A stretch of 64,000 bases of DNA. Origin: DASYAN01 sp963727755 (GTDB taxonomy: Bacteria; Chloroflexota; Ktedonobacteria; Ktedonobacterales; Ktedonobacteraceae). This document shows positions 36,790 to 46,638 of the stretch, one piece after another; positions within the stretch are counted from its first letter, which is position 1, and every line of letters starts with the position of its first letter. The translations under genes and the position numbers were made by a program. The notes beneath the pieces were generated by a model that was not told the origin of the DNA, did no database searches, and saw only the letters and a list, made by a program, of their open reading frames with translations. The DNA lies in the NCBI GenBank assembly GCA_963727755.1, contig CAVSHN010000010.1, positions 1-64,000 of the forward strand, given 5' to 3'.

Positions 36790-38533
36790 ATGAAACATAT
36801 CCGCCTGTCCCCTATCTTAATATCATGGGTATTATTAGGATCGCTCATGCTGTTCTATGCAGTATGGATGAACTACCAAGCTGTGTTGCGCTACGATACA
36901 TTTACAGCGACAGCTTTTGACCTGGGGAATATGGATCAAGCTACCTGGAATACCCTTCACGGGCGCCCATTCCAGTTTACTAACCATGGATCAAACTGGT
37001 ATGGCTATCCAATTCGCTTAGCACAGCATGTTGAGCCAATTTTTTTGCTCCTACCCCTTCTTTATGCGTTCCATGCTGACCCACGTATCCTTCTCACCTT
37101 TCAAACACTGGCTATAACCACTGGCGCACTGCCGACCTTCCTGCTCACGCGCAAGTTTATACCAGTCTGGCCTTTACTTGCTCCTGTTATGGCAGCTACC
37201 TATCTGTTCTCACCCGCTCTCATGGGCGAGAACCTGTTCGATTTCCATCCAGTTACGCTGGTAACGCCCCTGGTCCTCTACGCAGTACTTGCACTAACGT
37301 ATAGGCACTACACTTGGTTTGTGATATGCTGTCTTGTTGCTGCTATGTGCAAAGAAGAGATACCAACAGCTCTGGCACTGTTTGGCCTGCTAATCGTCTG
37401 GAAGTACAAATTACCACGCCTGGGCATTGTACTATTCGTTGTAGGGATAGCATGGTCACTGTTCGCCTTCCTGGTCATTATCCCACACTTTAACATTGGA
37501 GCAGAGGGCAACAACTTCTGGTATCGCTACAAGGCGCTGGGTAGTTCGCCCAATGCTGCAATTGTAAACATCCTCTATCATCCATGGGTCCTATGCTCTA
37601 TGTACTTCACGCTAGACCGTCTCTATTATGTGATTAATTTATTGCGCAGTACAGGATTTCTTGCCCTATTAGGACCAGAATGGCTCTTGCCAATATTCTT
37701 CAGCCTAGCAATTAACATACTTTCTAGAGATTACCCTCTATATAGTGGTGTATACCACTACAATGCAGCCATCATTCCTTTTCTCACGATGGCAACCATT
37801 CATGGCAGCCGACGCTTCGCTTCTGCTTTGGTATAGCTGGCGAGGAGAGACAAAGAATTTAGAGCTTCTACGTAAAGCAAGTGCTCTGAGAGTGTCAGCT
37901 CGCCATACAACAAACGTACAGGAGACACATAGCACTCCTATTGCCAAAAGTAGATTATTGCAGCGCTGTTTCAAGATTGGGCGATATGCAATGCTCCTCC
38001 CTCTGAGGGTTATACAACGCCTACGTAGTCCACTACATTCTAGCTGGACAAAGTTCTTAGAGAAGTTCCATGCACGCGGTACTGATCTTGCACGCTGGCT
38101 ACCCATTTCCCTCTTCCAAGCGTGCTTCCTAATCTGGATTATTGGGATGATCGCACTCAACTATTTTGTCATGTTTCCAGCACTGAACGCCTTCTGGGCT
38201 GATCACCAACCAAGTACTCGCGAACGACATATTGGGCAACTATTGGCAATGATCCCTCCAAACGCCCCTGTATCCGCTGGAGATGATCTCAATCCCCATC
38301 TCACAGAACGGCGGTACGTCACTATCTTCCCCGAAATCCATGTCGCCACAATGACTATAGGAAAGACAATACCTGTAGAGTATGTGATTGTAGACCTGCA
38401 TAAGATCTCGCTTGAGTCCAATGCAAATGCCCCACTCTCTATAAGTATGCTTGACTGGTTGGAACGTACACATCAGTTTCGTGTGCTAGCTCAGGCCGAT
38501 GGAGTTATCCTCTTAAAACGAAATAGCCCGTAG
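36790..38533 (+). CDS. DUF2079 polytopic membrane protein (one frameshift near 37820)
   Basis: DUF2079 proteins resemble GT-C glycosyltransferases in layout. The first part (36790-37836) has FDLGNMDQATWNTLHGRPFQ and CKEEIPTALALFGLL, with about nine helices. It breaks off after TMATIHGSRRFASALV. The next frame (to 38533) continues with ASLLLWYSWRGETKN, one more helix (ACFLIWIIGMIALNYFVMF), and the soluble tail containing PPNAPVSAGDDLNPHLTERR and EYVIVDLH, which is the usual DUF2079 C-terminus. The joined protein is about 580 residues. It overlaps no repeat and follows the DUF457 gene by 3 bp. Confidence 0.85.
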
Positions 38534-38545
38534 CATCATGAACGC

Positions 38546-38725
38546 CAGGCCTGAAAGGCATGGGGTTGCGGAACAGCTCTAACGTTGTTGTTTCGTTAAG
38601 CTCACATGACCAGACTCAGCCCGAGCGATCGGGCTACGTTAGGGGTGAAATTAGGTACGTTGGGATGCGACGCCAGTCCCAACTTTCACCCCCATGTCTC
38701 AAGCCAGGGGCACTCAGGGGCTGAG
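38546..38725 (+). repeat. Palindrome-ended element, short copy C
   Basis: ~180 bp. Shares the hairpin ends (CCTGAAAGGCATGGGG on the left; CCCATG...CCAGGGG on the right) and the internal GACCAGACTCAGCC...ATCGGGCTACGTTA with copies A and B, but lacks most of the interior. Same orientation as B, again upstream of a + strand gene. Confidence 0.5.
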
Positions 38726-38787
38726 GTCGGTAAGATCAAAAAGTGTTATAATCCTATCAAGGTCAGTTATTGCGGATCTGACAGAAA

Positions 38788-38836
38788 ATGGCTTTAGCCC
38801 ACCGCAAGCCGCTCTGGCTTTCGCCTAGGCGGAGCG
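38788..38836. repeat. IS-end-like palindrome upstream of the YggT gene
   Basis: GGCTTTAGCCCACCGCAAGC plus CGC matches the inverted sequence at 16703-16726, followed by GGCTTTCGCCTAGGC. It contributes an in-frame ATG (38788) that could mislead start calling for the next gene. Confidence 0.5.
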
Positions 38837-38862
38837 TCACTAACCCACGGGAGGAAGGAAGG

Positions 38863-39339
38863 ATGCCCACAAACTCTTATCCTGATGAACCAAGACCAAT
38901 CCAACCTGCGGAAATGCTCTCTCCAATGGAAGACTTACCGCTAAAGACCGTCTCATCAGTCCCGGCGTCACCAAACACAAATACCGATCCAGAGATCGAG
39001 AGTGCTGAGGCACGGCAGGAAGAGGCCCGAACTATCCGTTACGCGATCGGCAAACTCAATGATTTTCTGCAATGGTTTGCAGTCGTTCTTGAGATAACGT
39101 TGCTTATACGCTTCTTCTTGAAGTTGATAGGAGCCGATCCTCACAATCTGTTTGCAGGCTTTCTTTATGCATTGACCGACATTCTTCTCTTTCCATTCGC
39201 AGGGATTCTACCTTGGGCAGTTCAATTTGAATGGTCAACGTTGATTGCGATAATCGTCTACTGGCTGATATTCTGGGCCATTAGGCGCTTCTTGCTGATC
39301 CTGATTTCCAGTCCTGAGGAGGGAGTCAGTGAGAGTTAA
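38863..39339 (+). CDS. YggT-family membrane protein
   Basis: About 158 residues. A Pro/Ser-rich cytoplasmic N-terminus of some 60 residues precedes three hydrophobic segments. Characteristic are FLKLIGADPHNLFAGFLYAL, then TDILLFPFAGILP. YggT proteins sit near cell-division or osmotic functions; exact role unknown. The ATG at 38863 is preceded by GGAGGAAGGAAGG. An upstream in-frame ATG at 38788 lies in the repeat and is rejected. Confidence 0.82.
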   Translation: MPTNSYPDEPRPIQPAEMLSPMEDLPLKTVSSVPASPNTNTDPEIESAEARQEEARTIRYAIGKLNDFLQWFAVVLEITLLIRFFLKLIGADPHNLFAGFLYALTDILLFPFAGILPWAVQFEWSTLIAIIVYWLIFWAIRRFLLILISSPEEGVSES

Positions 39340-39390
39340 TTCTCAATAATTTTTGAGCGCATTTATGACCTTGAGGATTTAGTACACGGA

Positions 39391-39424
39391 GATGTGAGCA
39401 AAGTCAGAGATATTTGCTCACATC
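39391..39424. promoter_or_regulatory. 12-bp perfect inverted repeat before prs
   Basis: GATGTGAGCAAA (39391-39402) and TTTGCTCACATC (39413-39424) around a 10-base spacer. It ends 18 bp before the prs start, just before AAAGGCAGG. No T tract follows, so it fits an operator or leader hairpin better than a terminator. Confidence 0.5.
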
Positions 39425-39442
39425 TAGAAAGGCAGGTACAAA

Positions 39443-40381
39443 TTGGATAACTTGAAAATCTTCAGCGGGAATGCAAATCGCCCATTGGCCGCAGCTATAT
39501 GCAAACATTTGCGCATTCCGCTCGGAGACGCTGATGTTTTCCAATTCAGCAATGAAAATATCTTTGTAAAAATCAATGAGAATGTGCGTGATCAGGACGT
39601 TTTCTTAGTACAACCTTTTAGCTCACCTGTAAACCGCTCAATTATGGAATTATTGATCATGATTGATGCCCTTAAACGAGCTTCTGCAGCACGCATTACA
39701 GCTGTTATCCCTTATTATGCTTATGGCCGCACAGATAAAAAAGATCAACCACGCGTCCCTATCACAGCTCGTCTGATTGCCGACTGTATTACGGTTGCTG
39801 GAGCTGACCGGGTACTGACAATGGATATGCATGCCGGACAGATCCAGGGCTTTTTCAATATTCCCGTCGATGAACTGACAGGACAGATCATTCAAGCACG
39901 CTACTTCTCGGGAAAAGGGCTGCAAAATTTTACTGTTGTCTCCGCTGATGAAGGCTTTGCCAAGAAAGCACGTATGCTGGCAGATCGTCTCAATGCCCCT
40001 CTCGCAGTTATTGAGAAGCGGCGTCTGGGCAATAATGGCACGACTGAAGCAATGGGCATCATTGGCAGCGTCGAGGGTCGGGATGCAGTGATTGTTGATG
40101 ATGAGATTGATACTGCAGGATCGTTGACGCAAGCTGTACGAGTTGCACGCGAACGTGGTGCGCTTGACATTTATTGTTGTGCTACCCATGCAGTATTATC
40201 CGGTCCAGCCATCGAACGATTGAAAAATGCGTTAATCAAGGAGATAGTCATTACAGATACAATCCCTTCTCCTAATCCAAAGCTCTTGCCTAATATGACT
40301 GTCCTTTCTGTGGCAGAGTTGTTCGCAGGCACGATCAGTCGTATCCATGATGGGCGCTCGGTATCTGAATTGTTTTGGTAA
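39443..40381 (+). CDS. prs: Ribose-phosphate pyrophosphokinase
   Basis: Makes PRPP from ribose 5-phosphate and ATP for nucleotide, His and Trp synthesis. 312 residues, normal length. Motifs: FQFSNENIFVKINENVRDQD, then PVNRSIMELLIMIDALKRAS, the catalytic/ATP region YYAYGRTDKKDQPRVPITAR, the metal-binding MDMHAGQIQGFF and the PRPP loop VIVDDEIDTAGSL. The start is TTG (DNLKIFSGNANRPLA follows), with AAAGGCAGG upstream. The inverted repeat at 39391-39424 may control it. Intact. Confidence 0.95.
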   Translation: MDNLKIFSGNANRPLAAAICKHLRIPLGDADVFQFSNENIFVKINENVRDQDVFLVQPFSSPVNRSIMELLIMIDALKRASAARITAVIPYYAYGRTDKKDQPRVPITARLIADCITVAGADRVLTMDMHAGQIQGFFNIPVDELTGQIIQARYFSGKGLQNFTVVSADEGFAKKARMLADRLNAPLAVIEKRRLGNNGTTEAMGIIGSVEGRDAVIVDDEIDTAGSLTQAVRVARERGALDIYCCATHAVLSGPAIERLKNALIKEIVITDTIPSPNPKLLPNMTVLSVAELFAGTISRIHDGRSVSELFW

Positions 40382-40447
40382 TAACGTGTGTCTATGTGGC
40401 AAGAACTCTAGTAGTTATGTTATTATAGGCGCAGAAGAATTAAGGAA

Positions 40448-40747
40448 TTGGAACCAAAAGACTTGGATGAGTATCGTATTGTCTACAAAAACCATGCAAG
40501 AATCCGAATGATACAAAGAAATATCAGTGAGGATGAAATTGTTCATACAATCAAGTGTGGAACTATTATTAAAGAATATTCAGACGATACTCCTTTTCCA
40601 AGCGTACTGCTTCTTTGCTGGTATGGAGTCCGTCCCTTGCATGTTGTTGTTGCTATAGACAATGTAGAAAAGATACAGTTTATTGTCACCGCATACGAGC
40701 CAAACCCGGATGAATGGGAAGAGAACTTCAAAAGGAGAAAACGATGA
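40448..40747 (+). CDS. DUF4258 protein, probable toxin of a two-gene module
   Basis: 99 residues: SKELARIRMIQRNIS-type opening (here KNHARIRMIQRNISEDEI), LLLCWYGVRPLHVVVAIDN and FIVTAYEPNPDEWEENF. These are DUF4258 features. The family resembles RelE/MqsR-like toxins and commonly pairs with a YgiT zinc-finger protein, as here. Start TTG with AAGGA just upstream. Stop overlaps the next start by ATGA. Toxin activity is inferred from the pairing. Confidence 0.8.
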   Translation: MEPKDLDEYRIVYKNHARIRMIQRNISEDEIVHTIKCGTIIKEYSDDTPFPSVLLLCWYGVRPLHVVVAIDNVEKIQFIVTAYEPNPDEWEENFKRRKR

Positions 40748-40968
40748 AGTGCGTAACATGCAAAACTGGAAATCTCCATGAAGGAACAACAACAGTCATG
40801 CATGAGAAAGATGGAACTATTATTGTCTTCAAAAATGTTCCAGCCTTGGTTTGTGACCAGTGTGGCGAGTCATACACAGATCGAGACGTGACTGCTAAAC
40901 TGCTTCAGATTGTAAAAGAAGAAGCAGCAAAAGGGAAAGAGCTAGAACTTATTCGCTACCCAGCATAA
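40744..40968 (+). CDS. YgiT-type zinc-finger protein, probable antitoxin
   Basis: 74 residues. Two CxxC pairs (MKCVTCKTG and LVCDQCGESY) make the YgiT/MqsA-like zinc domain. A short helical C-terminus (AKLLQIVKEEAAKGKELELI) follows; there is no full HTH as in MqsA. ATG at 40744 overlaps the DUF4258 stop, with AAAAGGAG upstream. It presumably neutralises the DUF4258 partner. Confidence 0.82.
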   Translation: MKCVTCKTGNLHEGTTTVMHEKDGTIIVFKNVPALVCDQCGESYTDRDVTAKLLQIVKEEAAKGKELELIRYPA

Positions 40969-41024
40969 CGCCGCTGGTAGGATAATAAGTAACCACCTAA
41001 CGGAAAGGGGATGGTAAGGGCATT

Positions 41025-42433
41025 ATGAAGCCACTTGTAGCCATCGTGGGCCGACCTAATGTCGGCAAATCTACGTTTTTTAATCGAATGATAGGCGAAC
41101 GTGTCGCCATTGTTGAAGACATGCCAGGGACTACCCGTGACCGCCTTTACGGCGATACGGACTGGAATGGCCGTGAATTTACGTTGATCGATACTGGAGG
41201 TCTCGAACTTGGTTCCAACATACCTGTCGGTCAGATTGGTCTCAATGGGCAGCCAGGAGACCTGATGGATCATGTCAAAGCCCAGGCCCAGTTGGCCATC
41301 GAAGAAGCAGACGTCATCGTTTTTATGGTTGATGCTCGCTCTGGCATTACTGGCGCAGATGAAGAAGTCGCCGATTTACTGCGGCGGACAGACAAACCTG
41401 TTATCCTCGCAGCTAATAAAGCGGACAATGCCACACGTCGTATGGATGCCGTTGAATTTTATACCCTGGGACTTGGCGAACCTATCGTCATCTCTTCAAT
41501 CCAGGGGACTGGTACCGGCGATCTATTGGATTGCATCGTCGAAGAATTACCTCCTGCCGAAGCAATGGAGGAGGATGAAAGTGTTCCACGCATTGCGATC
41601 ATAGGACGCCCCAATGTAGGCAAATCTTCGCTACTCAACGCTATTCTGGGTGTACAACGTGCAATCGTCAGCGATGTCCCCGGCACCACGCGCGATGCTA
41701 TTGATACTGAACTTGAATTCGAAGAGCGCAAACTACGACTCGTCGATACTGCTGGCATCCGCCGTCGTGGTCGCATTGGACTAGGAGTTGAAAAATATAG
41801 TGTCGTGCGCTCTAACCGTGCGATCGAACGCTGTGATGTGGCTCTGTTACTCTGTCGATGCGAGCGAAGGGCTAGCCGCACAAGACACGCATATTGCAGG
41901 AATGATTTCATGAGATGGGCAAAGGGGTGATCGTTGTTATCAATAAATGGGACCTTGCACAACAACAACGTCGTGCCGAACGCGATGGCACATTTCCACA
42001 TCCTGATGAGGAGATTGCAAGCGCAGAAGGTTATGCAAAGATCATTGCAGAAGGGCTTAAATTCATCCCATACGCTCCTATCGTATTTTCATCTGCAAAA
42101 ACGGGCTACCACGTCAAATCTATTCTAGAGGCAGCACTCAAGATAGCTGATATGCGTTATTTGCGTGTACCTACCGCACGTCTTAATGAAGTACTGCAAG
42201 CGGCTATCCGCCATCACGATCCTGGCATGATGCGTCATAAGCATTTAAAAATCTACTATGCTACACAGGTGCAGGTAAACCCACCCACCTTTGTCTTTTT
42301 CGTCAATGATCCCCAGGCAGTGCACTTTTCCTATGAGCGCTACTTGGAAAATCGTTTGCGAGAAGAATTTCAGTTTTCGTGGTACGACCATTCGTTTGCA
42401 ATTCAAGGCACGCAGGAAAGAGGATCGACATGA
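41025..42433 (+). CDS. der: GTPase Der/EngA (two close frameshifts near 41850-41910)
   Basis: Der is a ribosome-assembly GTPase with two G domains and a KH-like end. G1 of the first domain is VGRPNVGKSTFFNRMIG; the second is IGRPNVGKSSLLNAILG, followed by DTAGIRRRGRIG. The first frame ends near 41930, the second begins in VIVVINKWDLAQ (the NKxD motif) and continues through the KH-like domain FVFFVNDPQAVHFSYERYLE. Two extra bases, c near 41852 and t near 41907, break SVDASEGLAAQDTHIAGMIH. Removing them gives one protein of about 469 residues. Being essential, the gene is probably intact in the organism. Confidence 0.93.
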
Positions 42434-43480
42434 GATACTGCAGCACTAATGCTATGGTAAGTCTACAGCATGTTCGCATTTCACAACCTCAGATGCTGTA
42501 CAACGTATAGCAAACGTGTGTTGAAGATCTAGCGGATTTTCGATGACTCTTGACAATTCTTGCATAGTTCAGCTATTGCTAAGTTCGATCAAGTGTGCTA
42601 AGATAGCTCCCATTGAGCACCTTTTCAACTGAATAGTGTTTCGGCTCTGTTCCAAGCTAAATCGTTCGCTTGGGTAAAAGCACTAGCGTATCAAGATAGG
42701 TTGACCCTATCACGCTCAAAGCACTCCCAAATGCCGTGTTGGAGGCTCATGGGATAGAGGATGTGAATGTGATGCTGTCATCCCTAGTAGTACATCCTGA
42801 GAGGATTGTCGTTCCCCTCCGAACCCAAAAGACTAGGCTTCGCTAAAGTTTTGGAACTATATCTCATACCTGACTACAGAGCCGCCTAGTCTAATTGTGA
42901 GACAAGGCAAGTTAAGAACGGGCTTGACATGGCATTTTCCAAAGGATAGAATGTCTCCAGACAACAAAAACGTATGGAGTGGGCTTGACATGGCAAAAGC
43001 AATCACAACAATCAAGCAGGTCTTGAATTATCCGACAAACCATGCAGTGTGGTTTGCTGTCAACCAAGCCCTCTTTAACCAGATTGCAGCCTTCTCATCT
43101 TGAGGTGATTTAAACCCAGGAAAAGTTTCTGGATTTCTCAAACAAAGAAGCACTGAGAGCAAGGGAAATGCTCACCCATACGAAGGAAAAGAACCCAACA
43201 CCAGTCATACCTCTCTCCACGATTGGAGAAGATATTCCGGCCATATTTCGCCATGCCACGATCTCCGCGATATTCCTCGCCAACTACGGCTTTCCATTTG
43301 AGTCGTAGCCACGCTACATCCTCTCAGGGAACCGACTATGCAGGAGTGTCATAAGCGGCAGAGCGAAAGCCCTTGCGGAGTATCACAGAGTAAAGATCAG
43401 GTACCCTATCCCGCTTTTGGGATGAGTCTCCATGTGCGAAAGAAGGGCGGGCCCATCCCCTGCTTTGGTGAGGTAAAACG
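42434..43480. other. Long intergenic region with TnpB-like debris
   Basis: About 1 kb before the signalling cluster. It holds an 8-bp inverted repeat (GACTAGGC near 42829, GCCTAGTC near 42887), a duplicated GGGCTTGACATGG (42918 and 42980), the TnpB-like fragment below, and AGTGTCAT at 43345. The last 130 bp before the PP2C gene contain ATCCC/GGGAT hairpins and probably the cluster's promoter, not identified. Confidence 0.4.
42990..43308 (+). pseudogene. N-terminal fragment of a second TnpB-like transposase family
   Basis: MAKAITTIKQVLNYPTNHAV then NQALFNQIAAF in one frame, and after a one-base shift EKVLDFSNKEALRAREML, PLSTIGEDIPAIFRHATISA. This resembles the start of a large TnpB-related transposase family of Ktedonobacteria that opens with VLNYPT. 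Two or more stops and one frameshift make it a relic. AGTGTCAT lies 37 bp after it, similar to the terminus of the other TnpB elements. Confidence 0.5.
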
Positions 43481-44374
43481 ATGTACTTAAAGCTGACAGC
43501 TGCTGACAAAACCGATGTTGGGAAACAACGCGAGCAGAACGAAGACTACGTCTATAAACGTGTTGAATCCTCTGAAGAAGGGGATATGGGTCTATTTATC
43601 GTTGCCGATGGTATGGGAGGCTATCAGGCAGGAGAAGTTGCCAGTCGATTAACAGTTACAACCATTAGTAAAAATCTTGATTGCCTCTTCCAGCCCCTCT
43701 CTGAGCAACCGACAATCCAACTAGATCGAGCATCCCTGCAAGCAAGCGATACTGCGGCAACCGCTCCAGACAGCCGCACACAGCCTGAGGGCGCTACTGA
43801 GAATAAGACCCGGAAGCTGTCTGAAACCCAATCATCAGTGGTTGTTGAAGATCGGTTGCGAACAGCTATCCAAGAAGCTAACAAGGCCATTTTACAATAT
43901 GGTGACCGCAAAAGTTCTGCTCGTGGATTGGGCAGTACTGTCACAGCTGCACTTATTCAGAATGATCAAGCGTATATTGCTAACATTGGAGATAGTCGCA
44001 CGTATCTTTTTAGAGACAATCATTTACAGAAATTGACAGAAGATCATTCCCTGGTTGCCAAGCTTGTGGAATCCAAACAGATCACAGATGAAGAGGTCTA
44101 TACACATCCACAACGGAACTTGATTTACCGTTCGCTTGGCGCAGGCCATAGAAATGTTGAGATTGACATTTTTCACGAAGTACTCCGCCCCGGGGATAGG
44201 CTATTGCTCTGCTCGGATGGACTCTGGGAAATGATACACCTTCAAGACCTAGAAAAGTTGCTAAAAGAGCAGAGTAACCCGCAGGCTCTTTGTGATAAAT
44301 TAATCGCTCTGGCTAATATGAATGGCGGTGAGGATAATATCACTGCGATCGTAGTTGACGTTAATAAGCACTAA
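43481..44374 (+). CDS. PP2C-family Ser/Thr protein phosphatase
   Basis: 297 residues, metal-dependent phosphatase. Motifs in order: KQREQNEDYVYKR, FIVADGMGGYQAGEVAS, GLGSTVTAALIQ, IGDSRTYLFRDNHLQKLTED, HSLVAKLVES, LLLCSDGLWEMI and GGEDNITAIVVDV. All four metal-binding Asp sites are visible. A polar Ala/Thr/Glu-rich insertion of about 45 residues sits between motifs 2 and 5. It opens a five-gene same-strand cluster and should reverse the kinase encoded next, 41 bp downstream. Confidence 0.92.
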   Translation: MYLKLTAADKTDVGKQREQNEDYVYKRVESSEEGDMGLFIVADGMGGYQAGEVASRLTVTTISKNLDCLFQPLSEQPTIQLDRASLQASDTAATAPDSRTQPEGATENKTRKLSETQSSVVVEDRLRTAIQEANKAILQYGDRKSSARGLGSTVTAALIQNDQAYIANIGDSRTYLFRDNHLQKLTEDHSLVAKLVESKQITDEEVYTHPQRNLIYRSLGAGHRNVEIDIFHEVLRPGDRLLLCSDGLWEMIHLQDLEKLLKEQSNPQALCDKLIALANMNGGEDNITAIVVDVNKH

Positions 44375-44415
44375 GCACAATAGGGGTATTATGTGCATTT
44401 GGAGAAGATAGTTGT

Positions 44416-46626
44416 ATGACTCTTCCAATAGGTACGGTCCTTGACGGAAAATTTAAGATCGTGCAGATTCTTGGGGAAGGTGGGATGGGCACAGTCTACA
44501 AAGTAGAACAGATTGGGACACCACCAGGTATGCCCCCTTATTACTATGCCGTCAAAGAGCTGCTCATCAGTTCCACCACGAGTGAGGAAGATCGTAAAAG
44601 CGCTATTGATCGTTTTAACAAAGAGATTGCGCTGCTACGTGGTCTCAAGCATCCATATATTGCAGCGTTGATGTTGCCCTTTCAAGAACGCGGAAACTAC
44701 TACTTCGTGATGGAATTTGTTTCTGGAACTAGCCTGGATAAGCAACTTGAGAAGGCCAACAGTCCATTACCAGAAGATGCGGTTATTAAATGGATGATGC
44801 AGGTCTGCGAAGCATTAAGCTACATTCATACCCGCACACCACCTATCATTCTACGAGACCTGAAACCTGGCAATATCATGATTACCACCAATAACGAGGT
44901 TCAGCTGATTGACTTTGGCATTGCACGCCGCTTTGATCCAAACAAACGCACGAATACAGAGAACCTGGGAACAATCTCGTATGCATCACCTGAGCACCTT
45001 GGCTCAATCACAGCTCCTGGTCAACGGCGCTCCTCCCAGAATCCAGGCAAGCTGGTACAGACTGATGCACGCTCTGATATTTATTCTCTGGGTGCGACTA
45101 TGTACCATTTGTTGACCAATTACGAGCCCGATCCCATTCAGACGCCCGCGCCAGGAAGCATCCTGGCAAAGAACCCAAGGCTGCGAACAGTGCAAGTAGG
45201 CAACCAGAAGATTTGTCCCGTTGAACAAGTCATTATCAAAGCCATGCAACAGGACCCTGGCCAACGCTTTCAGACAGCGGAGGCTATGCGTATGGCATTG
45301 CAACAGTGCTTACCTTCCCAGGCGACCCCTTCGACCGTCCAGATTCCAATGATGTCACCTAACTCTACCATCGTTGTGCAACCAACACATAATCAGATAG
45401 CAAGTAGTGATGGCAGGCTAATTTGTCCCAAATGTGGTTTTCATAACAGAGTCGGTGCCAAATTTTGCAAACGCGATGGTCATCCCCTCATGCAAGGTGT
45501 CGCAGTTGCACCACCACAGGTCCGCGTCCAGGCGGCAGCACGTTCCCCCATCCAAGCTAGGCCTGTCTCAAATGCATCCGGTTCCCGTACAACCTCTAAG
45601 GATGGGGGACAAGTGCATTCGGTTCCCATACAACCTTCCAAGGATGGGGGACCGAATGCACTTGAGAATGCATTTAGACCACAGCCTATTCAGGCACGGC
45701 CAGCTCGTCCCGTACAGTCGATCCAAGCACGGCCCGTTACTAATGCATTCGGTTCCCATACAACCTCCAAGGATGGGGGACCGAATGCATTACATAATGC
45801 CACAGCACAAGATCCGGCCTCAGAAAGTCTGCGCATTGGGCTCCAATATCTCACCAATAAAGACTACCCTAAGGCGATTGAACATTTCACGCAAGCACAG
45901 CAGCAGGGGAGCCCTCCCTATAACGTGCTCTATAACCTTGGTCGTGCCTATCGACAGTATGGTCAATCTGTTCGAGACAACGACAAAAAGCAATCCACCC
46001 CCGGTTATGTATCAATGATGAAACGTGCAGCCGAGTACTTTGAAGAGGCATTGCGCCATAAAAGCGATGCATTGGATGCTTACTTTCAGCTCGGCATGTG
46101 CTATCGCGATTTGGAACGCCCATCAAATGCTATTATAGCATTCAAGAAAGCACTTGCCCTTGATCCTCAAGATCCAGCGATCTATTATCAGCTCGGTCTG
46201 GCAGCCATGGAGCAACGCTCATATCGAGAGGCGGAGTCATACTTTCAGGATGGCTTGAAGATCAAACCGGACCATCCATTAATTCTGATTGCGCAGGGAC
46301 GCTTGTATATTGATAAAAACCTTGGGACAAAACAGATAGCCTCTGCGATTAAGCAGCTCCGTCAGGCGACACAGCAAGACTCTGAGTTGTGGGAAGGTTG
46401 GTACGAACTAGGACGTGCACATATGAAGCAAAAGGAATGGAATTTTGCCCTAAGTGCATTGGAACGCGCTCGCCAAATTACTGGATATAAGTTCGAAATT
46501 TATTCCGAAATGGCAACGTGTTATCTCAAAATCAACCAAAAAGCCGATGCTGGACGCATGGTCAACGAAATTTTGCAACGTGATCCTCATAACGCTGAGG
46601 CGATTCGATTAAAGAAACTACTCTAA
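44416..46626 (+). CDS. Ser/Thr protein kinase with zinc ribbon and TPR repeats
   Basis: 736 residues. Kinase domain 1-300: GEGGMGTVYK, YYAVKEL, LRDLKPGNIMI (Leu replaces the usual His before RD) and LIDFGIARRF. A zinc ribbon (CPKCGFHNRVGAKFCKRDG) lies near 336-356. Then comes a low-complexity linker containing copies of palindromic repeat P (45571-45662 and 45742-45791), and TPR repeats from about 480 to the end (YYQLGLAAMEQRSYREAESY is one). No membrane helix, so it is cytosolic. TPRs should recruit partners. It follows the phosphatase and precedes a zinc-ribbon PP2C by 12 bp, so the genes are very likely coexpressed. Confidence 0.93.
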   Translation: MTLPIGTVLDGKFKIVQILGEGGMGTVYKVEQIGTPPGMPPYYYAVKELLISSTTSEEDRKSAIDRFNKEIALLRGLKHPYIAALMLPFQERGNYYFVMEFVSGTSLDKQLEKANSPLPEDAVIKWMMQVCEALSYIHTRTPPIILRDLKPGNIMITTNNEVQLIDFGIARRFDPNKRTNTENLGTISYASPEHLGSITAPGQRRSSQNPGKLVQTDARSDIYSLGATMYHLLTNYEPDPIQTPAPGSILAKNPRLRTVQVGNQKICPVEQVIIKAMQQDPGQRFQTAEAMRMALQQCLPSQATPSTVQIPMMSPNSTIVVQPTHNQIASSDGRLICPKCGFHNRVGAKFCKRDGHPLMQGVAVAPPQVRVQAAARSPIQARPVSNASGSRTTSKDGGQVHSVPIQPSKDGGPNALENAFRPQPIQARPARPVQSIQARPVTNAFGSHTTSKDGGPNALHNATAQDPASESLRIGLQYLTNKDYPKAIEHFTQAQQQGSPPYNVLYNLGRAYRQYGQSVRDNDKKQSTPGYVSMMKRAAEYFEEALRHKSDALDAYFQLGMCYRDLERPSNAIIAFKKALALDPQDPAIYYQLGLAAMEQRSYREAESYFQDGLKIKPDHPLILIAQGRLYIDKNLGTKQIASAIKQLRQATQQDSELWEGWYELGRAHMKQKEWNFALSALERARQITGYKFEIYSEMATCYLKINQKADAGRMVNEILQRDPHNAEAIRLKKLL
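45571..45662 (+). repeat. Palindromic repeat P, tandem copy within the kinase gene
   Basis: One and a half units: AATGCATCCGGTTCCCGTAC... then GTGCATTCGGTTCCCATAC...CCGAATGCAC. Read through in frame as SGSRTTSKDGG and VHSVPIQPSKDGGPNALE, so the two units use different reading frames. Confidence 0.75.
45742..45791 (+). repeat. Palindromic repeat P, single copy within the kinase gene
   Basis: 50 bp with perfect 12-bp ends AATGCATTCGGT / ACCGAATGCATT. Encodes NAFGSHTTSKDGGPNAL. It is nearly identical to the inverted intergenic copy at 21169-21218. Confidence 0.85.
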
Positions 46627-46638
46627 AGGAGGGCAACG

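Noticed and set aside
38788..38862. Upstream ATG that would extend the YggT-family protein by 25 residues
   Set aside because: Lies in an IS-end palindrome, while ATG at 38863 has a strong GGAGGAAGGAAGG site.
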